Source: Macrococcus brunensis
Lineage (GTDB): Bacteria; Bacillota; Bacilli; Staphylococcales; Staphylococcaceae
Reading direction: 5' to 3'
Assembly: GCF_004359615.1 (NCBI RefSeq)
Contig: NZ_SCWA01000004.1
Span: 1-64,000, forward strand
Length of the DNA: 64,000 nucleotides
In this document: positions 8,032 through 15,932 of the stretch, in pieces
Layout of the letters: each line of letters starts with the position of its first letter
Position numbering within the stretch: the first letter of the stretch is position 1
Program-made: the position numbers and the translations under genes
Notes under the pieces: model-generated
The model's database searches: none
Told to the model about the DNA's origin: nothing
What the model saw: only the letters and a program-made list of their open reading frames with translations

Positions 8032-8607
8032 ATGAGAAAAGGTTTAACGTTATCGGATATTTTAGTAACAGTGCTTGTCGCAGTGATTTTTGGTTTTATC
8101 TATAATTTATGGTGGCTGCCTTATGAAGCTGTTAAGCCGCTCGGCCTACATATTGAACAGCTGACTTATGGGATGTGGTTTGCAGCAGCTGTTGTGGCTT
8201 ACTTGATTGTGCCAAAGTTCGGTATTGCACTACTGGCTGAGTTTGCAGCTGGTGCCGGTGAGACGATTATCATGGGGAAATTTGATATCCCGACATTTGT
8301 CTTTGCTTTACTGCAGGGTCTTGCCTGTGAGCTTGTATTCATGGCATTCAGATATCGTTCTCGCAGTGTGATGGTATGTATATTAGCGGGTGTCGCAGCT
8401 GCTTTGATCAGTTTGCCAATCGACTATTTCTACGGTTATATGAGTGAAGTTGCAGCGTGGAACTTAATTCTTTTCATTGTATTTCGTGTAATCAGCGGAG
8501 CCGTGCTGGCGGGTATTCTCCCTTATATACTCGTCAAAGCGCTTGATCAGACCGGTGTCACACGTCTATTCCGTTCTGCATCACAGGAAGATTATGACGC
8601 ACTCTAA
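8032..8607 (+). CDS. ykoE: YkoE: substrate-binding (S) component of thiamine/HMP ECF transporter
   Basis: A 191-residue membrane protein with about six hydrophobic segments, matching YkoE. It starts MRKGLTLSDILVTVLVAVIFGFIYNLWW and keeps the aromatic-rich first helix of this S-component. YkoE with YkoD and YkoC forms a three-subunit ECF-type importer for a thiamine precursor, predicted to be hydroxymethylpyrimidine. The start ATG 8032 is set by GAGGAGGAT upstream; an in-frame ATG at 8002 lies inside the terminator hairpin. The TPP riboswitch upstream supports the role. The 3' end overlaps ykoD by 14 bases. Confidence 0.9.
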   Translation: MRKGLTLSDILVTVLVAVIFGFIYNLWWLPYEAVKPLGLHIEQLTYGMWFAAAVVAYLIVPKFGIALLAEFAAGAGETIIMGKFDIPTFVFALLQGLACELVFMAFRYRSRSVMVCILAGVAAALISLPIDYFYGYMSEVAAWNLILFIVFRVISGAVLAGILPYILVKALDQTGVTRLFRSASQEDYDAL

Positions 8608-10003
8608 ACTTAAAGTAACAGATCTACGGCTGAAATATCCCGGGGTTAAGGATAAGATATTTGACGGGTTATCGATTGACATCAAAGAAAAGGAAAAAGT
8701 ATTGCTGCTTGGACCTTCCGGCTGCGGTAAAAGCACGTTGCTCAATGTGCTGGCAGGCATTGTACCTGAATTGATAGACCTGCCGATGAAGTACGAAGAA
8801 CGTCTGATTGATCCGAGTGCTGCTGTTATTTTTCAGGATCCTGATAGTCAGTTCTGTATGCCGAAAGTGTACGAAGAACTGGCCTTTATTCTGGAAAACA
8901 GACAAGTGCCGGCAGGTGAGATGGATCAGCGTATAGAACGTGCTCTTCGTGAAGTAAACTTGAATGTCGATAAAAGTCAGCTTATCAACCAGCTGAGTGG
9001 TGGCATGAAACAGAAACTGGCGATAGCAGGGACTTTGCTTCAGCAAGCAGATACACTCTTTTTAGATGAACCTTCTGCCATGCTGGATACTGAAGCGACA
9101 GAACAGCTCTGGGCGCTGCTGATGAACCTTTGGCATGATCAGACCGTAGTGATTGTTGAGCATAAAGTCGAGCATATCTGGCAGCATGTCGATCGTGTCA
9201 TAGTGATGAATGAACAAGGCGAGATTGTGCAGGAAGGCGCACCGGCTTATATTTTAGAGCACTACGAATCGCTTTTATCGGAGTATGGTATCTGGCATCC
9301 GAATGCATGGCTGAATGCGCCGTCAGCTTTGGAGAATAAGGCAGGGCTCGTACCGGTATTTAATTATCAGAATGGTGTGATTAAACGCGGTAAAAAAACA
9401 TTGTATGCAATCGAGGAACTGCAGATTAGTTTAGGGGAGTGGCTTGTCGTTACTGGTAAGAATGGTACAGGGAAGACGACGCTTCTTGAAGCGATGCTGC
9501 AGATGGTACCGTACGATGGGGTAATGTTTTATCAGGACAAAAGACTGAAAACAGTCCGCGATGCTGCTGCCCATTTGTATCTGGTCTATCAGAATCCGGA
9601 GCTCCAGTTTATCCAGAATAGCGTTTACGATGAAATTTATATTAATTACTATCATCAGAATAAAGAAACAGCACGCCATAAGACGATACAGATGCTCGAG
9701 CTTCTGCAGCTTGAAGACGTCAGTGATCAGCATCCTTTTGAACTTTCAATGGGACAGAAAAGACGGCTGAGTGTCGCAACAGCCCTCAGTTCCCCGGCAG
9801 ATATCATTCTGCTCGATGAACCGACGTTCGGACTGGATAGTCATAATACGTTCCAGCTGCTGACACTTTTCAAGGAGCGGGTGCAGCAGGGGCAGACGGT
9901 GATGATGGTGACCCATGACCCGCATATTGTGGAACGCTATCCGACGCGACGCTTTCATGTAACGGAGAATCAGTTGAAAGAAGTAGGTGCAGCTCATGTA
10001 TGA
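8594..10003 (+). CDS. ykoD: YkoD: double ATPase of the ECF transporter
   Basis: A 469-residue protein with two ABC ATPase domains in tandem. The first half has Walker A GPSGCGKST, a Q-loop region FQDPDSQF, a signature LSGGMKQKL and Walker B DTLFLDEPS. The second half has Walker A GKNGTGKTT, YQNPELQF, SMGQKRRLS and IILLDEPT. It would power the YkoEDC importer from the cytoplasm. The signature of the second domain reads SMGQ rather than SGGQ, a common variation in ECF ATPases. The start overlaps ykoE (AGGAAG just upstream) and the end overlaps ykoC, so the three genes are translationally coupled. Confidence 0.9.
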   Translation: MTHSKLKVTDLRLKYPGVKDKIFDGLSIDIKEKEKVLLLGPSGCGKSTLLNVLAGIVPELIDLPMKYEERLIDPSAAVIFQDPDSQFCMPKVYEELAFILENRQVPAGEMDQRIERALREVNLNVDKSQLINQLSGGMKQKLAIAGTLLQQADTLFLDEPSAMLDTEATEQLWALLMNLWHDQTVVIVEHKVEHIWQHVDRVIVMNEQGEIVQEGAPAYILEHYESLLSEYGIWHPNAWLNAPSALENKAGLVPVFNYQNGVIKRGKKTLYAIEELQISLGEWLVVTGKNGTGKTTLLEAMLQMVPYDGVMFYQDKRLKTVRDAAAHLYLVYQNPELQFIQNSVYDEIYINYYHQNKETARHKTIQMLELLQLEDVSDQHPFELSMGQKRRLSVATALSSPADIILLDEPTFGLDSHNTFQLLTLFKERVQQGQTVMMVTHDPHIVERYPTRRFHVTENQLKEVGAAHV

Positions 10004-10787
10004 ACAGTTTAAGACACGCATCACGATGATGGACCATGTCAACATCCTGACGAAGATGATAGCAGGTGTCCTGCTCTTCTTTCTGGTCATCTTCATTCAT
10101 CGCTTCGACGTCATGCTTTATATGGCGCTGTTGATGTTCTCTTTTATGCTGCTTTTTTCCGGGACACGGCTGAAGATTGTCCTGCCGCTTTTCTCGGTAA
10201 TTGCACTGTTTAGCGTCACTTCTTCACTTTTCATGATTTTTTACGGGGACGGGAGTCATACACTTTTTAAATGGGGTATTATCCATATTACGACGGAGAG
10301 TCTCTTCAGAGGACTGCATCTGTCACTTAGAACGATTACAGTGAGCTGTCTCGGGCTGACAATCGCATTTACTACACAGATTGTCATGATTTTCTATAGT
10401 CTGATGCAGCATTTAAATGTTAAACCGAAGTATGCCTATGCTTTTATGGCGGCGATACGAATGGTTCCGATGATGATAGAATCATTCTTTCAGCTCAGAA
10501 ATTCACTGAAGATGCGCTACCAGATGATAGATCCAAAGCAGTATAGAGGAATCAGACGCCTCAAGCATCTGATTATTCCGCTGATGAGTCAGAATATACG
10601 TAAAGCACACCGGCTCGCTGTGGCGATGGAGAAAAAAGGATTTAAAGATGGCCCTCGGACTTATTATTACCGTGTACCATTCAGTTTTTATGATGTCATC
10701 TTTATTTTTGGGCTGATAGCAGTAGTTGCGGGTGCATTTCTGCTGGCGGGCATATTGCCGGTGACCGGGCTTGAAGACGTCAGGTAA
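9996..10787 (+). CDS. ykoC: YkoC: transmembrane (T) component of the ECF transporter
   Basis: A 263-residue membrane protein of the CbiQ/EcfT type. Several membrane helices are followed by a cytoplasmic region with the pattern AAIRMVPMMIESFFQLRNSLKMR and a later MEKKGFKDG stretch. These coupling helices contact the ATPase subunits. It completes the thiamine-precursor importer. ATG 9996 overlaps the ykoD stop by eight bases and has AGGTG upstream; a GTG at 9987 is an alternative. The operon ends at the strong terminator past the direct repeats. Confidence 0.85.
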   Translation: MYEQFKTRITMMDHVNILTKMIAGVLLFFLVIFIHRFDVMLYMALLMFSFMLLFSGTRLKIVLPLFSVIALFSVTSSLFMIFYGDGSHTLFKWGIIHITTESLFRGLHLSLRTITVSCLGLTIAFTTQIVMIFYSLMQHLNVKPKYAYAFMAAIRMVPMMIESFFQLRNSLKMRYQMIDPKQYRGIRRLKHLIIPLMSQNIRKAHRLAVAMEKKGFKDGPRTYYYRVPFSFYDVIFIFGLIAVVAGAFLLAGILPVTGLEDVR

Positions 10788-10810
10788 AAAGGAGTGCGGG
10801 CGTACGCAGT

Positions 10811-10883
10811 GTTTGCTGTTCGACCTGACTCAAAAGTTGAACAACAACGGAGTTTGCTGTTCGACTTGACTCAGAACCTGAAC
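10811..10883. repeat. Pair of 32-bp direct repeats with internal stem-loops
   Basis: Units at 10811-10842 and 10852-10883 match at 28 of 32 positions, with a period of 41. Both begin GTTTGCTGTTCGAC and contain TGACTCA. In each unit GTTC near the start can pair with GAAC at the end, so each may fold as a small stem-loop. The pair lies between ykoC and its terminator. The look is that of a dispersed intergenic repeat family, but I cannot see other copies in this window. Confidence 0.75.
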
Positions 10884-10894
10884 ATAAAACCACT

Positions 10895-10932
10895 AAAAAA
10901 GGCCTCATCCTAAATTTTAGGATGAGGCCTTT
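10895..10932. terminator. Bidirectional terminator between ykoC and zinc-ribbon gene
   Basis: A long perfect inverted repeat (AAAGGCCTCATCCTAAA and its complement), with A-rich and T-rich flanks, lies between the convergent genes. Confidence 0.9.
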
Positions 10933-10941
10933 ACCGTTTTT

Positions 10942-11145
10942 TTAACTAAAGAATAGATCCATAATATTCATACCTGCATTTGTCTGCTTCGAATAAAATT
11001 CTGTATAGCCACAGTTCTTGCAGGAAATTACTGTAAACGTATTATGCTCAATATCAAACAGTTTAGATAATCCTGTCCCTGCCATAGAAACATCCTTTGT
11101 TACGGTTTCCTGGTGACCACATTTTATACAGCCTTCATTTGACAT
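10942..11145 (-). CDS. Small zinc-ribbon protein
   Basis: A 67-residue protein with two CxxC pairs (CIKCGH at residues 6-9 and CKNCGY at about 42-45), enough to form one zinc ribbon. It resembles the predicted nucleic-acid-binding zinc-ribbon family (COG3478 type) found across Firmicutes. The function is unknown. GGGGAT upstream supports the start, and an extended -10 box (TGTTATAAT, minus strand, near 11178-11186) lies upstream. The gene is monocistronic. Confidence 0.75.
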   Translation of the reverse strand: MSNEGCIKCGHQETVTKDVSMAGTGLSKLFDIEHNTFTVISCKNCGYTEFYSKQTNAGMNIMDLFFS

Positions 11146-11209
11146 CTTCTCATCCCCTTATATAGAAGTATAGTTAAATTATAACAGAAAAAGTGGACTT
11201 TATCTTTTC

Positions 11210-11238
11210 TTGACCAGGGCTTATGATGGAACTATATG
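11210..11238 (+). promoter_or_regulatory. Promoter of RocB-like peptidase gene
   Basis: TTGACC (11210-11215), 17 bases, then TATATG (11233-11238), about 15 bases before the start codon. Confidence 0.55.
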
Positions 11239-11252
11239 AAAGGGGATAAGAC

Positions 11253-12863
11253 ATGACGAGTTTATGGCAAAGTGCAGAAGCGCGTGCAACACTTCTGAAG
11301 CAGATTGTTCAGTTTGATAGCGTGACATTGTCAGAAGGAGAGAAGGAGTTTCCATTCTTCATTCAACAGATGCTGATGGATTTACCTTACTTTAAAGAGA
11401 GAGAAGAACAGGTCATTTTAGCGCCGACTGGGGATGGTCGACATACGCTGATGGCCCACTACAAAGCTAAGTCCAGAAAAACGATCGTACTGATCAGTCA
11501 TTACGATACAGTCGGAATTGATGACTTCGGTGATTATGAACAGGCGGCGTTTGATATGGATGCAATTACGGCACTATTCAAAGAAGACGATGCTTACTTG
11601 AATGCGACAGCGAAAGAAGACCTGGCGAGCGGTAATTATCTCTTTGGCCGAGGTTCGATGGATATGAAGCCAGGATTGATGCTGCATCTGTCATTGATTG
11701 AGAAAGCGATTCTTGAAGAATGGAATATCAATCTACTGCTGATGACAGTGCCTGATGAAGAAGTGAACTCACTTGGCATGCGTACAGCAATGATGAAACT
11801 GCATGACATTGTTCAGAAAGAAAAGCTGGATATCGTCCTCTATCTGAATAGTGAGCCGACTTTCCAGCAGCAGGCATCAGATAATGCGCATTACGTTTAT
11901 TCCGGTTCCATTGGCAAATTAATGCCTGCTGTTCTTTGTTACGGGGAAGAGACGCATGTCGGGACCCCGATGAACGGCATCAGTTCGAACTTTATGCTGA
12001 ACTTTGTCAATCAGACGATGGAATATAACCGCCACTTCAAGGAGACTTTTGAAGACGAAGCGACACCTCTGCCTGTTGCGCTCATGAATAAAGACTTAAA
12101 GGATTATTACGATGTACAGACACCGTTTCGCTCTGTCGCGCTTTATAATGTCTTTTCATTCAAACAGACGGCAGCAGATGTCTTCAGCCAGTTCAACACG
12201 ATTGTCAAAGAAGCAAAAGAGAAGTGCGAACAAGCGTATCAGCAAATCTTCGAACTTGAACAAGTAGAGAGAACACTGGATATCAAAGTACTGACTTACG
12301 CGGAACTGCTGCAGCAGGCAACCGAGCAGCTTGGCCGTGATAAAGTAGAGCTGATTATCAGCAAAGCGGTAGAAGAGCCGGCACTTTATCTGCAGAATAT
12401 TCAAGTGGTGGATGAGTTGATGAAAAACTGTAAAGCTATCGGGCCTGCGATGGTTACATTCTTTGTTCCGCCGTATTACCCGGCAGTCAATGCATCATAT
12501 CATTCTGAGATTGAAGATTTAATAGTACAGGTCAAAACGGCAGCCGCAGGTTTAGGCCGCGAGAGTAAACGCCTGCATTATTTCAACGGTATCAGCGATC
12601 TGAGCTATTGTTTAAGCGATAACGCCGGCAGTGGTAAAGTCTATGCGGATAACACGCCTACTTTTAAGCGGACATATGATATTCCGTTTGAAGAAATCCA
12701 TGCTATTCAGGCGCCTGTCTTTAACTGCGGACCGATCGGTAAGGACGCACACAAAGTAACGGAAAGACTGAACACAAAGAGCGCATTTGAGGAACTCCCA
12801 GTCATGCTCGAGCATATCGTTCGTTATTATTTAGCAACTAAAAATACGCCCGCCTTTAAATAG
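11253..12863 (+). CDS. M20 family peptidase, RocB-like
   Basis: A 536-residue M20/M25/M40 metallopeptidase-type protein. Metal-site motifs are visible: ISHYDTVG (first His and Asp), RGSMDMKPG (bridging Asp) and VPDEEVNS (Glu pair). The length and sequence fit the RocB group, named from the arginine-utilisation cluster of Bacillus subtilis. RocB's own reaction is not established; hydrolysis of an amide or peptide bond is expected from the family. No arginine catabolic genes are adjacent, so the substrate is open. AAAGGGG precedes the start. The gene ends inside a strong convergent terminator. Confidence 0.8.
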   Translation: MTSLWQSAEARATLLKQIVQFDSVTLSEGEKEFPFFIQQMLMDLPYFKEREEQVILAPTGDGRHTLMAHYKAKSRKTIVLISHYDTVGIDDFGDYEQAAFDMDAITALFKEDDAYLNATAKEDLASGNYLFGRGSMDMKPGLMLHLSLIEKAILEEWNINLLLMTVPDEEVNSLGMRTAMMKLHDIVQKEKLDIVLYLNSEPTFQQQASDNAHYVYSGSIGKLMPAVLCYGEETHVGTPMNGISSNFMLNFVNQTMEYNRHFKETFEDEATPLPVALMNKDLKDYYDVQTPFRSVALYNVFSFKQTAADVFSQFNTIVKEAKEKCEQAYQQIFELEQVERTLDIKVLTYAELLQQATEQLGRDKVELIISKAVEEPALYLQNIQVVDELMKNCKAIGPAMVTFFVPPYYPAVNASYHSEIEDLIVQVKTAAAGLGRESKRLHYFNGISDLSYCLSDNAGSGKVYADNTPTFKRTYDIPFEEIHAIQAPVFNCGPIGKDAHKVTERLNTKSAFEELPVMLEHIVRYYLATKNTPAFK

Positions 12864-12879
12864 GCGGGCGTATTTTTAG
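12838..12879. terminator. Bidirectional terminator, 18-bp stem
   Basis: CTAAAAATACGCCCGCCT and its exact complement flank a six-base loop. The hairpin covers the stop codons of both convergent genes. Confidence 0.9.
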
Positions 12880-13871
12880 TTGAGTCGCGTCTCGCAAGTA
12901 CCTGTCTGAATCACTTCGAGTGCTGCGTTCAGACCACCTTCGACCAGATTCTGTACAGCAACATCTGTATAAAAAGCGATATGCGGTGTTACAATAATTT
13001 TGTCGTGTTCAATCAGACGAAGTAAGTCCTTGTCTTCGATTGTCTGGTTGCTGAAATCTTTAGGGAAATACTGGCTTTCAAATTCATACGTATCTAGTGC
13101 AGCAGCCGCCAGCTGACTGCTATCAATCGCTTCTATAAGAGCAAGTGTATCGACGACACTGCCGCGCGCCGCATTGATTAAAATGGCACCTTTTTTAAAC
13201 TGAGCGAACATCTCTTTATTGAAGAGGTGATGGTTGTCGCTTGTTGCCGGCATATGCAGAGAGACGATATCGGCATCTTTAACAGCTTCTTCTACAGAGT
13301 CTTTATAATCGATCCATTCTCTTGCCTTATCATTCGGATAAAGGTCATAGCCGACTACGTTAGAGTCAAAACCTTTGAATATCTTAGCCGTGATCTGTCC
13401 GATCCGTCCCGTGCCGATGATTGCGACTGTCAGGCTTTTGATTTCTTTAGACATGATGACCGGCTGCCATCTGAAGTCGTGGCGTCTGACATGTTCATCG
13501 ATGAGAGAAGTTTTTCGGACAAGATTGAGCGCCATAGCAACGGCATATTCTGCAATGGAATTCGGTGAATAGCTCGGCACATTTGAGATGATGATATGAT
13601 GCGCTTTTGCGGCTTCTAAATCATACATATCGTAACCTGCACTACGCTGTGCAATCTGTTTGATACCGATCGCTTCTAAACGTTCATAAATTTCAGGTGC
13701 CAGTTTGCCTGTCTGCTGCGTTGTTACACCATCATAGCCTTTAAGTGAATCGATGGTATCTGGTGTCAGAATATCAGAAGAGATTGTGAGCTCTACATTG
13801 TTTTTCTCTGCCCAGTTCAGAGCAGCAGGTCTTTCGTCTTCGCGGGCACCGAACATCATTATTTTAGTCAT
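12876..13871 (-). CDS. ldhD: D-lactate dehydrogenase
   Basis: A 331-residue D-2-hydroxyacid dehydrogenase, close to the staphylococcal D-lactate dehydrogenase throughout, including the C-terminal TGTCETRLN. The NAD motif is GTGRIG (about residues 151-156). The catalytic Arg lies in NAARGSVVD, the Glu in the DTYEFE region and the His in TPHIAF. It reduces pyruvate to D-lactate and regenerates NAD under fermentation. Its ATG follows the stop of the upstream PTS-like permease gene with no gap (TAAATG), so the two are co-transcribed behind a Rex-type operator. A decayed relative of its C-terminus lies near 21.9 kb. Confidence 0.92.
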   Translation of the reverse strand: MTKIMMFGAREDERPAALNWAEKNNVELTISSDILTPDTIDSLKGYDGVTTQQTGKLAPEIYERLEAIGIKQIAQRSAGYDMYDLEAAKAHHIIISNVPSYSPNSIAEYAVAMALNLVRKTSLIDEHVRRHDFRWQPVIMSKEIKSLTVAIIGTGRIGQITAKIFKGFDSNVVGYDLYPNDKAREWIDYKDSVEEAVKDADIVSLHMPATSDNHHLFNKEMFAQFKKGAILINAARGSVVDTLALIEAIDSSQLAAAALDTYEFESQYFPKDFSNQTIEDKDLLRLIEHDKIIVTPHIAFYTDVAVQNLVEGGLNAALEVIQTGTCETRLN

Positions 13872-14942
13872 TTATTTACCCTCGCTTTCAGTCTGGAATT
13901 TGAATACTTCCGGATCATATAATTTAAAGACTTTTGTAAATAAGTAATGGAAGATGAATGCTGATACAAATGGAACAACGAAATAGACAAGAATAAGGAG
14001 CAGGAGATTCATCATCGCATTGCCTTCCATGAATTTAAAGGCATTGATTGGCCCGACAAGACCAGAGAATCCGAAACCTGCAGATTCTTTTGTTCCTTGA
14101 ATGCCGATCAGACTGCCGACAATACCTGTAACAGTAGCAGTCAGTGCGATAGGTAAAGCGATGATTGGATATTTGAGCAGGTTCGGCATCATCATTTTCA
14201 TAGCACCAAGAAAGACAGCGATAGGAACACCTGCTTTATTGACACGCATTGTACCAACCACAAGCATGCAGGCAGCAGCGGCAACCCCTAGGTTCGCGGC
14301 ACCTGATGCAAGTCCGGAGATACCAATTGCCATCGCAATCGCGACCGTTGAAATAGGTGAAACAATCAAAATACTAAATGAGATAGCGATTAGAATGCAC
14401 ATGACCATCGGCTGTAATGTAGTGAAGCTGTTAATCAGCTGTCCAAGACTTGATGTGATCAGTTTGACGTAAGGTAATAAGATGATGCCCAGGAATCCGG
14501 CGATACCACCTGCTATGATAGGTAAAAGAATAATAGTCAGACTGCCTAAGCGATCTTTAATCCATAAAATGAGTAAGACGGCGATAGAAGCGGTAATCAT
14601 GGTATTGATTAAGTCACCAATACCTGTTAAGACCCATGCATTTTCTTTGAAGACCGCGGCACCACTACCTACGAATGCGGCAGTACCGACAATGACTGTC
14701 TGAATAGGGTTGAGTTTGAACTGCATGCCGATTAAGACACCGACAAGAACCGGTACAGTAAACTGGATACCGACAACAACGCTGTTCAATGTGGCGAAAA
14801 TAGGATGATAAGGAATTAATGCTTTGAATAACTCGCCTAGAATAGCGTTCGGAATTAAACCGACGACAATACCCAGTGCAACCCCGGCTAGTACTTTGTT
14901 GATGAAATCTTTTGCGGAAATGCGGTTTGCTGTTTGTTCCAT
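13872..14942 (-). CDS. PTS_EIIC-type membrane permease (PfoR-like family)
   Basis: A 356-residue membrane protein with about ten hydrophobic segments, rich in Gly and Ala. It matches the PTS_EIIC_2 group (PfoR-like, sometimes labelled PTS sugar transporter subunit IIC). No phosphorylatable IIA or IIB domain is attached or adjacent, so phosphotransfer is unproven and the substrate is unknown. It shares an operon with ldhD; a role in uptake or exchange of a fermentation-linked compound would be inference. AAAGGAGAG precedes the ATG. A promoter and a Rex-like dyad lie directly upstream. Confidence 0.75.
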   Translation of the reverse strand: MEQTANRISAKDFINKVLAGVALGIVVGLIPNAILGELFKALIPYHPIFATLNSVVVGIQFTVPVLVGVLIGMQFKLNPIQTVIVGTAAFVGSGAAVFKENAWVLTGIGDLINTMITASIAVLLILWIKDRLGSLTIILLPIIAGGIAGFLGIILLPYVKLITSSLGQLINSFTTLQPMVMCILIAISFSILIVSPISTVAIAMAIGISGLASGAANLGVAAAACMLVVGTMRVNKAGVPIAVFLGAMKMMMPNLLKYPIIALPIALTATVTGIVGSLIGIQGTKESAGFGFSGLVGPINAFKFMEGNAMMNLLLLILVYFVVPFVSAFIFHYLFTKVFKLYDPEVFKFQTESEGK

Positions 14943-14960
14943 AAAGAACTCTCCTTTTAT

Positions 14961-14978
14961 TTGTGAATTAAATCACAT
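14961..14978 (-). promoter_or_regulatory. Rex-type operator of the PTS-like/ldhD operon
   Basis: TTGTGAATTAAATCACAT matches the staphylococcal Rex site TTGTGAAW4TTCACAA at 16 of 18 positions. It lies between the -10 box and the start codon, so NAD-bound Rex would repress and a rise in NADH would release transcription. Confidence 0.75.
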
Positions 14979-14991
14979 TTATCTTAATTTC

Positions 14992-15020
14992 ATTATAGCT
15001 TGATTGTGAAAGAAGTGCAA
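14992..15020 (-). promoter_or_regulatory. Promoter of the PTS-like/ldhD operon
   Basis: On the minus strand, TTGCAC (15015-15020), 17 bases, TATAAT (14992-14997). The Rex-like dyad begins about 13 bases downstream. Confidence 0.75.
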
Positions 15021-15192
15021 TATGTTATTTAGTATGACTTAAATTCTTCATAATACTTAAATATTTGATTAATAAAATTTATATTTAGATTGAGAATATC
15101 GGCTTTCTACTGATAATAAGTACTTTAGCGAGAGATGACGCGGAGGTTAAAAAATAGTATTAAAAAGTCATATTTTATTCAATTTTTCTTCG
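15021..15192. other. AT-rich spacer between divergent ldhD and ahpC promoters
   Basis: This stretch separates the two promoter regions in a 341-base intergenic interval. I see no gene or strong hairpin in it. A single TTGTGAAA half-site lies near 15005. Confidence 0.4.
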
Positions 15193-15221
15193 TTGACTTC
15201 AACCAACAATCATGTAACAAT
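15193..15221 (+). promoter_or_regulatory. Promoter of ahpCF
   Basis: TTGACT (15193-15198) is followed after 16-17 bases by TAACAAT, a weak -10. The PerR palindrome starts 10 bases further on, over the expected transcription start. Confidence 0.55.
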
Positions 15222-15231
15222 AGGGGAGTAC

Positions 15232-15254
15232 TAGATTATAATAATTATAATCTA
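15232..15254 (+). promoter_or_regulatory. PerR box, perfect 23-bp palindrome
   Basis: The core TTATAATAATTATAA (15236-15250) is an exact PerR consensus (TTATAATNATTATAA). It is extended on both sides by TAGA and TCTA into a 23-base palindrome. It predicts peroxide-inducible, Mn/Fe-PerR-repressed control of ahpCF. Confidence 0.92.
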
Positions 15255-15283
15255 AAAATATAAACCATTCGGAGGGTTCATTC

Positions 15284-15853
15284 ATGTCATTAATCAACAA
15301 AGAAATCTTACCATTCACAGCTAATGCTTATAATCCTAAAGAGGATAAGTTCGTTGAAGTATCTAACGAGTCAATGAAAGGCGACTGGAGCATTGTCTGC
15401 TTCTACCCAGCCGACTTCACATTTGTCTGCCCAACTGAGTTAGAAGACTTACAGGATCAATATGCAACATTACAAAGTTTAGGCGTTAATGTTTATTCCG
15501 TATCATGTGATACTCACTTCACACATAAAGCATGGCATGATCATTCAGATGCTATCGCTAAAATTGAATACACAATGATCGGTGACCCATCTCACACTAT
15601 CGCTCGTAACTTTGATGTATTAGATGAAGCAGAAGGTCTTGCGCAACGTGCGACATTCCTTATCGATCCAGATGGTGTTGTTCAAACAATGGAAATCAAC
15701 AACGACGGCATCGGTCGTGAAGCAAGCGTGCTTGTTGATAAAGTGAAAGCAGCTCAATACGTGCGTACACATGACGGTGAAGTATGTCCTGCTAAATGGA
15801 AAGAAGGATCAGAAACATTAACACCTGGTCTTGACTTAGTCGGTAAAATCTAA
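15284..15853 (+). CDS. ahpC: Alkyl hydroperoxide reductase peroxiredoxin AhpC
   Basis: A 189-residue typical 2-Cys peroxiredoxin. The peroxidatic Cys49 lies in FVCPTE, and the resolving Cys168 in GEVCPAKW. It reduces hydrogen peroxide and organic peroxides in the cytoplasm and is recycled by AhpF, encoded next. The length equals that of the staphylococcal protein. CGGAGGG precedes the start. It is the first gene of a two-gene operon behind a PerR box. A hairpin in the 79-base gap to ahpF may favour higher AhpC levels. Confidence 0.95.
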   Translation: MSLINKEILPFTANAYNPKEDKFVEVSNESMKGDWSIVCFYPADFTFVCPTELEDLQDQYATLQSLGVNVYSVSCDTHFTHKAWHDHSDAIAKIEYTMIGDPSHTIARNFDVLDEAEGLAQRATFLIDPDGVVQTMEINNDGIGREASVLVDKVKAAQYVRTHDGEVCPAKWKEGSETLTPGLDLVGKI

Positions 15854-15883
15854 GAACACTCTAAACATAGATAGAAAAAATCA

Positions 15884-15910
15884 GCCACAACGCTCTTCGA
15901 GTGTTGTGGC
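15884..15910 (+). other. Intercistronic hairpin between ahpC and ahpF
   Basis: GCCACAACGCT and AGTGTTGTGGC pair over 11 bases (one G-T pair) around a short loop. No T-run follows, so it is not a standard terminator. It could stabilise the ahpC mRNA end or reduce read-through into ahpF. Confidence 0.7.
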
Positions 15911-15932
15911 ACTTATTTGAGGAGGAACATCG

